A program made the translations under genes and the position numbers. The notes under the pieces were generated by a model that had not been told where the DNA came from, did not search any database, and saw nothing but the letters and a program-made list of their open reading frames with translations. A stretch of 64,000 bases of DNA, taken from NCBI GenBank assembly GCA_964030475.1, contig CAXIPT010000001.1, forward strand, positions 18,938,423-19,002,422, written 5' to 3'. Positions 25,521 to 36,275 of this stretch are shown here, in pieces. The first letter of the stretch is position 1; the number at the start of each line of letters is the position of its first letter. Source of the DNA: Tethya wilhelma. Lineage: Eukaryota; Porifera; Demospongiae; Tethyida; Tethyidae.

Positions 25521-26733
25521 GTCTGGTCAGTGTGCAGCAGCTCTAGAATGTGGTAGATTGTGGCTCTTGCTTTCGTTTTTCTCTGTGTTTGGGCTCTTTA
25601 CTCAAATTAAAGCGCACCTTCGTAAAGCTCCGTAAACCTCCGCTTATGAACCATTCGCTATGGAAACTAAGTAGGGACGCTAATTAGAGAGAGAGAGAGA
25701 GTTTCTCACCAATCTCATGATGTAGTATAGGAACCCTTCCTTCAGTTTGTTTCTATAGCAACAAAGGCAACACATTCACTCAATACTGAAACATCTTTAA
25801 AAGCTACAAAGTAAATCCTTCTATCACCCCCTCCCTCCTGCTCACCTCCAGTTCAAAGTCTCTATCATTAGTCGCCTGCAGAGGTAGCACGACCCTGGTG
25901 TGCAGAGGAGGCACCTTATCACTGCTCAGCTGTTTCATCAGAGTACTGGCATGGCCAGACAGAGAGGAGAAACTGTCCAACACACTCGGCCTGGAACGGG
26001 AGAAACAAAACCAAAGTTTAACTCTGCCGTGATCGTGACAGTGAGGTGCGTTTGTGGCTGGTCTTTGTTCTTACCAGGTGAGTTGTTGGTCACTGCTCAT
26101 CTTTCCTACCAGGTTGGATAGAGCTCTCTTGACCCCATTGACCTTGTCGTGGATGGATGTCACAGCTATCTCCACCTCCTTGCTCCCCTGACAAGAGAGA
26201 GAGTGGCAAGATATGGTTATACTTGTTCCAACATAGGAGGAACAGTTTCATATAAAGTAATTCATTTCTGGACAATAATTTTGGCGAGTTATAACACAAA
26301 TATGGATGATTTGGGAAGTGCCCATGCTATATAGTACTGTCCCTGAATTGTCTGTGAAACTTGTATGACACATACTGTCCCACTGTCCCAGAGTTATGGC
26401 CCACACTGTCCCGGAGTCATGGCACCCTCGTGGAGTTATGACCCACACTTTCCCTGAGTTATAACTCACACACGAACATACACTAATATCAATGCGTTAG
26501 GTAATGTTTAGAGTAATTTATCAGTTTGCTTACCCCTACAGGTGCTGCTTTACTCTCTTCACTCATGTCTGGTCAGTGTGCAGCAGCTCTAGAATGTGGT
26601 AGATTGTGGCTCTTGCTTTCGTTTTTCTCTGTGTTTGGGCTCTTTACTCAAATTAAAGCGCACCTTCGTAAAGCTCCGTAAACCTCCGCTTATGAACCAT
26701 TCGCTATGGAAACTAAGTAGGGACGCTAATTAG
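24656..26733. repeat. 1046-bp near-identical tandem duplication
   Basis: Bases 24656-25687 recur at 25702-26733 with an exact offset of 1046 and very few differences (for example GTCACCTG against GTCGCCTG). A short GA tract (25688-25701) forms the junction. Confidence 0.95.
25710..26566 (-). pseudogene. Orphan second copy of MED8 exons 1-4
   Basis: This copy contains MED8 exon 1 (26534-26566), exon 2 (26075-26187), exon 3 (25846-25990) and exon 4 (25710-25752) with intact splice sites and no exons 5-6 of its own. As assembled, a transcript from its promoter could still splice into the downstream exons by skipping the proximal copy. Either a real recent tandem duplication or two alleles placed in series. 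Confidence 0.8.
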
Positions 26734-26898
26734 TATTCATGGTGTAATATTATGGACTGTCTGCAGCTCACACGTACACACATGTATGCAATGAATTTCA
26801 GCGATCTGTGATTGCAGTGAGCAAGAGAGACGGTTGCTAAAGACCAGAGGGAGACATCCAAGTTGAAAAAAAAAACTACACAGCATACAAAATTTATC

Positions 26899-28326
26899 AT
26901 GGCTGCAAAGAAGTACCAAGGAGCACCGTTCGGAACACAGACTGCAAGGTAGCTATAGCTAGCTAGCTGTGAAACTTGCTGCATGGTTCTACATCTAAAC
27001 AACCACCTGAACAGCTGCCTGATCAGCCTCTTGTTGCCAATAGAATAAGCATGGTTGCCACCAAGAGATTGTTATGATCAAAAAGACAGTTGAGGCTCAA
27101 CTATCTATGATAATTTGCATGTACCGTAGGTCTGAACCATCGATAATATTCATAATATCCATGATCAAACTGACTGCTCAGTGCACTTGCATGACTGAAT
27201 TATTTTTTGCTTCTGTTTCTCCTGCATTAGGTTTGACATCTCTGGTGTTCATCCTCAGAACAAGATGCCTGGCACATACACCCAGGTGCCTTACTGCAAG
27301 AAAGCTACATCTAAAGAAGTACAGTGTTCCAAATGAAGAGAGCAAACTTTTTGAATTTGGGTTATTTGCCACTTAACTTAGCAAAACTAAGTAGGGTTGG
27401 GTTCTACATAGTGAAATTAGATAATTTGATTACCAGAGAAATTAGTAAAAGATGGGCGTGGCTATCATGTGACACCTCTGCAGCTGTATGGGTTCTTTTA
27501 TTGAGGTGATTTTTAAAAAGTTTTTAGCATTTTTCTTCTACAAACCTTGGAGTTAAGCTCTGAATTTTCTTTCCAGGATAATATCCTCTGAACTGCATAT
27601 TCACAGTAAATATGGGTTCTTAACTCAAAAGTCATTTTTCTAGATAACCAAAAAATCAAGTTTTAGAGGGGTAAAAGTTTTTAGCATTTTATTTCTGCAA
27701 TCTTTTGAGTTAAGCTCTGATTATTTCAAATAAGATAGTAGACATGTTAGTTTATTGATGCATGTAAAAGATGAGCTTTTTGCACACTCTGCTTAGTGTT
27801 TAAGTTGAAGAAAAGTAGTTAGCCTGCAATACAGCCATTTTGATGATGTAATATGATGTCATAAGTGTAGTGTGCAGTTATCTGGTGTCATTAACCACAA
27901 CATGTTTACTATAATAATGTGCAGCTGCTATTATGCAATACCTTGTAGTAAATTGTCATTAATTCATTGTGATGTCATCAAAATGTTGCTAAGAATGTAT
28001 TACTGCTATACTAAACTTTGCCAAAACTGCTAGCTACCGACAGCTAAAGTATGTTGATGGTAGATTAATGCTTAACTAGTGAAATTTTGTGTAAAATTCA
28101 GCTCCATTTTGGATTGGGTAAAAATTAGAGCAAGATTAAAAAGTTTGCTCTCTTCATTTGGAACACTGTATGTGATGTACAATGCATGATTTATATCAGT
28201 GAATCTAGATCTGGTGTGTGTGTCAATGTTTGTTTGCAATAAATATTATTAGCACACCTTTTGAAACATTTGTCACTTGGTTGGTGGTATATGATTCTCA
28301 CCACTTTGCACGTACACACACACACA

Positions 28327-28364
<38 letters not shown>

Positions 28365-30307
28365 ACAAACTCCTCGGTCCTGGTACCTACAGCATGGAGA
28401 TGGGAGACTTCACTCCTCGTGCCATCAAGGAGAAGATGAACGGACCTAACTGGGAGAGAGCCTTCCAAGAGGCCAAACTGGCGGCCATTCCTCACATGCT
28501 CTACAGGAAACAGTGGGAGCACAAGAAACAGCTGGTCAGTGAATTTAAGCTGGAAATAATTTACGCTGGCCCTGCCAAAAACTATTGCATGCAACATGTT
28601 GCAAGGTGTTGCGCGAAGTAGAAAGGCCTTCAACTTCGTGTAACATGTTATGAAACATTTGAAGATAATATTACATAATCAAACACAGTGCAACATTGTT
28701 GTACGCAAGTTGTATCAATGTTGCATGAAAATGTTCCACAATGTATGATGGGCTTAAGCTATTTTTAACCCCTTCTAAGTGATTCCAAAGTCATCTAAGC
28801 GATTTTCATCTAAACCGTCTACACTACAAGATTGCAAGGTTGATTCCGAGATTTTAAAGTTATAAAAAAAAAATCATTCACTAGTCCAAATTTTACTATT
28901 TTATTTTCTTCATCCACAATGATTGCCATAATTCATCATCATATTATTATTCCAGATTGAGCTCCTCGGTCCAGGGCGCTACAACACCAAAGACCTGATC
29001 CAAGAAATGGTCTCTCGTCCGTCCAGCAATAGAGGCATCTGCCAAACAAGAGATACTCGCTTTGGAAAAGAAAACAAGTTCCACAGCAACCTCCCCGGTC
29101 CGGGCACCTACGGTAAAGGAGGGGTCCCGTGGGCACTAATGCAAGAAAAGGAGAAGCAATCAACAAGCACCGTCGGGATGATGGAGGCGAGTGGGAGCCA
29201 CGCACACAGTTCAAAGACCGTTGGCAGTGGTTTAGCTCCCGGGCAATATACCCATAACAGCTCGATAGAACGGCTGTTGAATAAGACCATCAGCAAGAGG
29301 GGGCCGTACGACTTATTTACAGAGGACCGATACAAGCCAAGCAAACAACATGTGAGTATTGTCAGCATGCAATAGCATATTAAGTTGTGGGACTTTCTAA
29401 AAACCAGCTCACTGATTGTTCTTGATTATGTTTTGTGTGTGCGGTAGATTCAAACAAAGCACCTTGGCCCGGGCAAGTACACTCTAAAAACCTTCACTGA
29501 CAACTGGAGAGGTGAGAAAATTTAACAACAGTTCTAGTTTATACTAGTACTACTTTGCTCTGCATTAATTGTGCCAAGAGGACATTGCTGCAAAATAAAC
29601 ATCATAAGTTTTTTAAAACAATTAAGAGTTCCAATTTGTGCAAGTATTAAATTGTGTGTGTGATCAGTGTATCATCTTTATATCATAATTATTCCACAGA
29701 TCACCACTGGCGGAAACATGGCAGGTTCTCCACAGTCCCACAGTATCCCCATCCTCCCACTGAGAGGATCTACTGTAGCACTCTCAGTCAGTGCCCACGC
29801 AACAAGGCAAGTAGAAATAATGGACCAGTGATGAAGAATATTAATACACACACACATCACATGTCATCGGTCCACTCAATCGTATTCAAAATTAGCTGAA
29901 CTTCAAAAAGATTGCTAAGAAAATGAGTAAAATTGTTCGGCACAATTATATAATATAGCATCAATGACTAACTCTTAAAATCTTTTCATAATGCTGTCTG
30001 TCCATCTTCCTCACACACAGACTGATCCTGGACCAGGCCACTATGTTGGTGAGCGTGTGAGCAGTGCCCCTCCTACCAGTCGCTACCCCTTTGACTCATC
30101 GGCAATGAGATTCAACAAGAGAATGCAAAACTTCAGTGTAAGTCGACCACTTTATAAGTCCCATGTGGGCATGATTTTTAACATGTCATAATTAGTCGCT
30201 AAATCTTCTAAGATTTCAGTATAATTATAATACAATAAAACATCAATAATATTATTATGATTATGACATAGGCGTGTGCACATTTAGATCTCTAGCTTAC
30301 TTTCTCC

Positions 30308-30394
<87 letters not shown>

Positions 30395-30620
30395 NACACA
30401 CACACACACACAGAACCCTGTGGGTGCTGGTCAGTACGATCTTCATCGATGGCAGAACTCCCAACACGTCAACGCCAACTCCAGTGTCTTCGTCTCCATC
30501 ACTCCACGCCTGGCCGACCTCAATGCCCCTAGGGAACTACTCCTTAATGAGAGGATACACCCCAAGGGCATTCCACCACACAAGCGACAGTTTCTAGTCC
30601 CAGTGGAGGCTCCAAGCTAA
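26899..30620 (+). CDS. CIMAP2: CIMAP2/LEXM-like protein with PG-G-Y (SHIPPO/STPG) repeats
   Basis: Eight exons give 399 residues: 26899-26948, 27231-27318, 28364-28534, 28956-29351, 29448-29511, 29700-29806, 30021-30137 and 30414-30620. The N-terminus KKYQGAPFGTQTARFDISGV, then GVHPQNKMPGTYTQVPYCKK, matches the CIMAP2/LEXM (C1orf177) family. STPG-type repeats follow: LLGPGTYSM, LLGPGRYNT, LPGPGTYGK, LGPGKYTL, DPGPGHYVG and VGAGQYDL. Such proteins line ciliary or flagellar microtubules. Intron 6 starts GCAAGT, a GC-AG intron. Introns 2 and 7 end in (CA)n at the acceptor, and intron 2 is mostly a mariner-type element. A truncated copy of exon 8 lies at 38.4 kb. Symbol assigned by similarity only. 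Confidence 0.85.
27320..28170. mobile_element. Mariner-type non-autonomous element starting at a splice donor
   Basis: TACAGTGTTCCAAATGAAGA and the next 16 bases (27320-27355) are mirrored at 28135-28170, which ends GGAACACTGTA. Ends of CAGTG...CACTG flanked by TA fit Tc1/mariner-like insertions. The 851-bp body has no long ORF but holds an internal direct repeat (GTTTTTAGCATTTT and GAGTTAAGCTCTGA, twice). The left TA and terminus form bases 2 onward of the GTACAG donor of CIMAP2-like intron 2. Confidence 0.75.
30311..30413. repeat. (CA)n microsatellite with one undetermined base
   Basis: About 100 bp of CA, interrupted by one N at 30395, ends at the acceptor CAG of CIMAP2-like exon 8. Confidence 0.95.
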
Positions 30621-32005
30621 CTGGAGGGTTGGTTGGAGATTGAAAGAAACAAAACAATGACATGTACTGTATATTTTTGGCTTTTTTCGTCGACATAATC
30701 ATTGATTTTTGTTGTATACTGTACAAATGAACATGCAACTTTCAGACGTACGTTGAAAATTAAAGTTCATTCAGAAAATCAATTATTTAATGTCAAGAAA
30801 ACATTTTAATTAACTATTATACTCAACACCACTTTATGTATAAGTACAGAACACACTTACGTACATCTAACAAAATTAATAATAATATAATAATAATTAT
30901 TTATTTTAAAAATCATTGTTATTGAAAGCATACCGTAGATCGGGAAACGGTATATGATTATAATGATAGATGCAGCTGCAAGTATTCACCACATGCAATG
31001 GTATAATATTTACACACTATTGTATACACACACACACATACATACATACATACATGCAGACATACATGAAATGAAAAAGATAAAAATTTTAGACGAAAAC
31101 CTGCTAATATTTAGAGTAGAATTAACATTATATTGTGTGGCATTAATTAAAATTTGCCAAATTTTAATTTAAGTGGGCAGTACTTTTGCTATCGCTAATT
31201 TAATTAGTGAATCGTGAAGGGGTGTGTCCAAGATTTCTATATCAAAATATAAAATTGAAAATAAAAGTGTTCAGGAGGTGCTGGAGATCATTTTCGTGCA
31301 AAAACTAGCGACCGGAAGTTGTCTTCGAACAAGTGACCAGAAATTAGACCACATCAAAGTACTTCAAAGCATTTTCTTAAAAAAAAAAAACATTAAAAAA
31401 ACGAAAAATTACTCATAAAATAGTGTATGGGTGTGTCTTCTGCATGCAATAGGACCGGGCTGTGTAGTGGAGAGGAGAGAGAGGCAGTGAGGTATATGAG
31501 CTTGTAGGGTGCTTGTGTGTCTTGAATATCATGTTGAGTTTTTGACTGGGTGGGACTCAGTTTTCCTGTTTACCTGTTATACTTTTTGTGAGAGAATGTG
31601 GTTGTCAAAAGTGTATACATAGTACCAAAAGCCTTCTACAGACTTGATGAGCATTTTTTTACTTTTTTCAATGTACATTTTTACGTTCATCTGTTGTCTT
31701 TCAAGCCGCCTGGTAGTTGTTCCCTGTGAGTGAATGGCAATGGCAGAAAAATGCATTTTAGAGAGCAACTAAATTTGACCTTTGACCCTTTTGAGCAATA
31801 ATCAGCCATTTTGAGACCAAATCCTCTCGGCTTTGAGATAGTATCATGAGTTTCTATGAGCCTATGAATATCATTACTGTTTTATTTTGATCCCCGCCCA
31901 CTCAAAAACCTCTAACCGCCAGCCAAATTTACCCACTATAATAATAATTCACGGTTATTGTGCACATGCACACACACACACACACACTGGTTGTTCACTG
32001 CTCAC
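30621..32005. other. Gene-free region, partly duplicated at 38.45-38.84 kb
   Basis: Bases about 30735-31150 share extended similarity with 38460-38840 (CGTACGTTGAAAAT, ACACTTAC, GATTATAATGATAGATGCAGC and a CA run in the same order). The remainder is AT-rich with no supported gene. A lone CCGTAGATCGGGAAAC stub lies near 30933. Confidence 0.6.
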
Positions 32006-32142
32006 CCTCGGACTGAGGTCCCTCCTGAGCCAGTCTCTCTAATCTCTCTTTCTCTCTTCTCTCCTTCTCCTCCTTCTCCCTCTGGAGACGAAGCTCCTTC
32101 TCTATCATCAGGCTGAGCCTCCTTCACAGCCTTTGCCTCATG
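32006..32142 (-). pseudogene. Copy of EH-adaptor exon 13
   Basis: This stretch matches exon 13 of the minus-strand EH-domain gene (41079-41208), including both flanking splice sites. A 7-bp insertion (ATCATCAGGCTGAGCC against ATCTGAGCC) breaks the frame. It forms the left edge of duplicated kinase unit A. Confidence 0.8.
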
Positions 32143-32305
32143 CTAGTAAAGGAAAGAAGAAGACACATAGTAACACAGTTGGCGAAAATTTCCCGTATAC
32201 TAATTTCCCCGATCTATAGCTATTCATTTTTCTCAGTGAACAGTACTTTTAGCACATTGTCAGTATACATTAATCAAATCTCCATTGAACTTTGACCCCC
32301 TCTAC

Positions 32306-32375
32306 AGGGCCTACACCAGCAAGGAGATGGAAGCTGCTGGCTGCCAAGAACAAGGAGGAGCTGAGTTGTAAGAAC
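32306..32375 (+). pseudogene. Inverted fragment of EH-adaptor exon 15
   Basis: On the plus strand, TCTACAGGGCCTAC and CTGCCAAGAACAAGGAGGAG match the start of exon 15 of the EH-domain gene (39549-39840, minus) with internal deletions. Orientation is opposite to the neighbouring exon 13 copy. Confidence 0.65.
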
Positions 32376-32884
32376 TGTACTTATAACTCAAGCTAGTTGA
32401 CTTGTGAAAAGTTTTTGTGAGTTTAGGCCTTACACATGCACTGATGCAGTTGGTAATCTGTCATTGAGGGCCTCTGAGCAACTTTTAAAGGTTGAATTAT
32501 GTTTAGCTAGACTTTTATAGTAACCAATATATTGTGTCTATTGGACAGTAGGCCCATTCCTACTATACGTACTATATACTGTACGTATGATTGCAAGGTG
32601 TAAATTTTCACGATAATTTTTTATGATTAGAAAACTCAACAAATGTGTTTGTAGCAGGGAAATGTCAGCTGTTATTAGATCACATGCTGGTGTTATTAAC
32701 AATTAACTTTCAGTTCACAATAATTATAATAGCTACCCTTATTGAAACTGTCCATTGGAGAAGACACATTAAAAGAGTTTTAGAACAGTCCATCTTGATA
32801 GCAAGTCAATTCATTCAACTTATGAAGTAAAGGGATTACATAATATTTTAACAAATTAAACCTTTCTACCCTATGTATAGTGCT

Positions 32885-35167
32885 ATGGCTCAGCAACAAG
32901 ATCAAGACATGCCCACAGTTATTGGCTTTAAATCAATTCAACTCTTGAAGGATCAAACTCTTGGTATTGGATCGTATGGCTCTGTTTGCAAGGCTCTGTG
33001 TGATGATCTACTCTGTGCTGCTAAGATCATTCACCCAACTCTTTTTGATCCAATTGCACACCAACAAATTGATCGTCAAAGAGAACACAGACTACCCATT
33101 CAACGTTTCATGAAAGAGTGTGAGTTCATGAGTGCAATAAGGCATCCCAATATCGTACAGTTCCTGGGCACACATCAAGATCCTCAATCTGGCCTGCCAG
33201 TTCTACTAATGGAGCTCATGGACGATAACTTGACCCAGTTCTTGGAGAGCTCACAGGATGCACTCCCCTACCACATTCAAGTCAACTTTAGCCATGACAT
33301 CACCATGGCCATTTCTTACCTCCATTTGAATGGAATCACTCACAGGGATCTCTCTAGTAACAATGTGTTACTGCGTGGAAATGTGATAACCAAAGTAACA
33401 GACTTTGGAATGGCAAAGCTTGGTGACATAAACCCTCAAGCTACTCGTGTGTCTATGACAATGTGTCCAGGTACAGATGCCTACATGCCTCCTGAGGCTG
33501 TGAAAGATCCACCTGTCTACACAGAAAAGATTGATTGCTTTGCAATTGGAGCACTCATCATCCAGATCTTGACCAGGTGCTTCCCTAAACCAGGAGATAG
33601 ACTCAAGACAGTACACACAACCGATCCTCGATTCCCAACAATTGAAGCACGAGTTCCCGAAATAGAACGACGCCAAAATCACATAAGTCAAGTTGATCCC
33701 AACCACCCTCTCCTACCAATTGCACTTGACTGTTTCAAGGATAGTGATGTTGAACGTCCTTCAGCTCAAGAGCTGTGTCATAGAGTAGCAGCTCTGAAAG
33801 AAACACCTCAGTTCACAGAAAGTGTTAGGAAAGCTCAAGAAAGACCAACATCAGCTAAAACTGAGAAAGAAGAAGAACTACAAGTTCAAGTCAAAGATGA
33901 CGTCATTAAGCAAAAAAATCAGCGAATTCGAAGACTTCAAGATATCATTGAGTCACACAACAACCAATTACAGCAAAACGTTGACATCATACGAGACAAA
34001 GACCAGACAATTATGGCCATTCAACAAGAATGCCGACAGCTAAGAGGGACTATCTATGACCAAAAGAGATACCTGCAGCAGGTCACTCAGCGACTTGAAT
34101 CTAGCCAACAAGCGACGGTTCAATTTCAGACACGAATCCATGAACTAGAATCAGAACAACATCCAAAGAAAAAATCAGTAGGCCTCAGAGACCCCACACA
34201 GACTCGTTACTCTGACACCAGCATTAAAAAAGCCCCAGCTACCATGAAGAGCTTCACACTGAGGTGGAGAGAGGGCAAGAAAGCACCATGTAAGATAAGT
34301 AGAGTGTCTAATGCTGTTGTTGATGTTGAGATGGTGTACTTTGGTGATAGTCGACATTGCTACAACTCAAGAAACGAGACCTGGGAACAACTTCCACACT
34401 GCCCTAATCCACACTATTCTTTAGTAGTCATTAGGAATTCATTAACTACCATTGGTGGGTACAACAGTGGTAAGCCAACTAATCAGCTCCTCAGCCTCAC
34501 TGGAGAAGGTAGGAGTAAGAGCTGGAGAGAAATGTTCCCACCAATGCCCACCAAGAGAGCGGACACAATAGCAGTGACCACTGGACAGGCTCTGATAGTT
34601 GCTGGAGGTCAAGGAACAAGGATATTGAGAACAGTGGAAATCATGGACATCAATACAACCGAATGGTCGTCTGCTACAGACCTTCCTGACCCACATCGCT
34701 ACGCATCAGTAACCATCTGTCGTGAACGTGTCTACATTGGAGGAGGAATGGATGGGAGCATGAGAGCTACTAAGTCAGTCTACACCTGCACCCTGGCTGA
34801 CCTCTTCCTGTCTTGTCAGCCAAGATCACTAGGAGAACGTTTAGCTCAATCTCTATCACTAACCAGTGCACCAAGGCCTACCGTATGGAGAAAAATTGCT
34901 GATCTCCCAGTTGTACATTCCACCTGTGTCGCACTTAACGATCAACTGCTAGCTATCGGTGGCAGTGATTCCAAATACAAACAATTTGTTTCAGATGTTA
35001 GTATCTACTGTCCCATTTCCAACACATGGAAGGTCATCAGCAAGATGAACACTGGTCGTAATCTGTGTTTTGCTGCTGTTCTCCCCACCAATAAAGTTAT
35101 GGTGGTGGGCGGCTACAGTAGTGGGGACAGTCAAACTGACTCAGTAGAAATAACAACTGATATCTAA
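32885..35167 (+). CDS. Kinase-coiled coil-Kelch protein, copy A
   Basis: An intronless ORF of 760 residues counted from MAQQQDQ; an in-frame ATG four codons earlier exists, but the three paralogues share the MAQQQ start. Residues about 20-310 form a TKL-like protein kinase with all catalytic motifs: [14 protein letters not shown] lysine, [15 protein letters not shown] and MPPEAV. A coiled coil follows (about 325-440, QNQRIRRLQ and similar), then Kelch repeats (about 465-755) with VIRNSLTTIGGY, ALIVAGGQGT, RVYIGGGM, LLAIGGS and VMVVGGYSS. A cytosolic kinase whose Kelch propeller recruits partners is the likely arrangement; substrate unknown. The TATAG just upstream resembles a 3' splice site, so a 5' UTR intron is possible. 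It is about 80% identical by eye to copy C. Confidence 0.85.
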   Translation: MAQQQDQDMPTVIGFKSIQLLKDQTLGIGSYGSVCKALCDDLLCAAKIIHPTLFDPIAHQQIDRQREHRLPIQRFMKECEFMSAIRHPNIVQFLGTHQDPQSGLPVLLMELMDDNLTQFLESSQDALPYHIQVNFSHDITMAISYLHLNGITHRDLSSNNVLLRGNVITKVTDFGMAKLGDINPQATRVSMTMCPGTDAYMPPEAVKDPPVYTEKIDCFAIGALIIQILTRCFPKPGDRLKTVHTTDPRFPTIEARVPEIERRQNHISQVDPNHPLLPIALDCFKDSDVERPSAQELCHRVAALKETPQFTESVRKAQERPTSAKTEKEEELQVQVKDDVIKQKNQRIRRLQDIIESHNNQLQQNVDIIRDKDQTIMAIQQECRQLRGTIYDQKRYLQQVTQRLESSQQATVQFQTRIHELESEQHPKKKSVGLRDPTQTRYSDTSIKKAPATMKSFTLRWREGKKAPCKISRVSNAVVDVEMVYFGDSRHCYNSRNETWEQLPHCPNPHYSLVVIRNSLTTIGGYNSGKPTNQLLSLTGEGRSKSWREMFPPMPTKRADTIAVTTGQALIVAGGQGTRILRTVEIMDINTTEWSSATDLPDPHRYASVTICRERVYIGGGMDGSMRATKSVYTCTLADLFLSCQPRSLGERLAQSLSLTSAPRPTVWRKIADLPVVHSTCVALNDQLLAIGGSDSKYKQFVSDVSIYCPISNTWKVISKMNTGRNLCFAAVLPTNKVMVVGGYSSGDSQTDSVEITTDI

Positions 35168-35412
35168 TTCCAATTAATATGTACATTCGTAACAAACAGT
35201 TTACAGTATTAATTTTATAGTTCCTTTAAATAACAGTTACTATCGAGGTTTTTTTTTACTAGCTGATTGCAAAGAAGTCGGTAGAAGTTCTCCATATGTG
35301 TGTATACATGGATGTGTATTGACAATTCAAACTGCTAAATGTACTATATCAATAGTTTATTGTTGGTAAATAATACCGGTTACTACCCTACAACAATACT
35401 AACCCCACATAC

Positions 35413-35571
35413 CTGTAGAAGAGTCTTCCACTCGTTGTTGAGGTTTATTCCTAATGGTGGTGTCTGTCTCCAAGGTCCTCTCCTTGTTCTTCTCCTGCTG
35501 ATCCAGGTCCCTAAGTCTCTCCTCCTCTAGTCTCTTCATCTCCTGTTTCCACTGCTCCTGGAAGATGTGGC
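35413..35571 (-). pseudogene. Copy of EH-adaptor exon 12 (first)
   Basis: It matches exon 12 of the EH-domain gene (44741-44894) and its flanking donor and acceptor. An inserted TTATTC-type segment inside the exon alters length from 154 to 159 and breaks the frame. It closes duplicated kinase unit A on the right. Confidence 0.8.
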
Positions 35572-35589
35572 TGCAGCACAAACACACAT

Positions 35590-35800
35590 CAAACTGTTGT
35601 TGCATATAATATATGCATAGTTGGTATCATCTGTTGCTAAGAGATGCTTGTAAAATTAATGTAGAAAGAATCACCACTAACAAACACTACAAACACTACC
35701 TATCACTCCAGGATAAGAGTATAAGATTTCAGTGTAGCAGCACTATACATGCCACTCATCTTTGATCCTCTAGCATCAGGGAAAAGAAGAGGACACATAG
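35590..35800. repeat. Copy of the EH-adaptor exon 14 3' flank
   Basis: CACATCAAACTGTTGTTGCA, GTTGCTAAGAGATGCTTGTA and TTTGATCCTC occur in the same order as at 40200-40385, which is the intron and end of exon 14 of the EH-domain gene. Confidence 0.75.
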
Positions 35801-36275
35801 TAACACAGTCCATTGTGACATTTGTGTACAACATCAAATACATGCATACTAAATATTTTATCTAATGTCAATAATAAAAGCACTGTTTTGTTACTAAAAC
35901 TAGCAGTGCTAACATTAATGTATAATGATATTAATTTTGCAAACTTTTTTGGTTGACAAAATTTATTATTGCAAAGTGCAAATTTTCACGATAATTATAA
36001 TTAAATCATGATTAGAAAACAACAACAAACAACTCAACTAATGTGCTTGTAGCAGGGAAATGACAGCTGTTACTAGATCACATACTGGTATTTTTAACAA
36101 CTTTCAGTTCAAAATAATTATATGCCCTTATTCAAAACAGTGCATGGAAGTCATGCACTTTGAAAGAGTTTTTAAAGAGTCCATCCTGATAGCAAGTCAA
36201 TTCATTCAACTTACAAAGCAAATTAAGGATAACATAATATTTTAACAAGTTAAACCTTTCTACCCTACAGGCTAT

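Noticed and set aside
33368..33706. Antisense ORF across the kinase domain (also at 42213-42551)
   Set aside because: It mirrors conserved kinase codons on the other strand and has no family match of its own.
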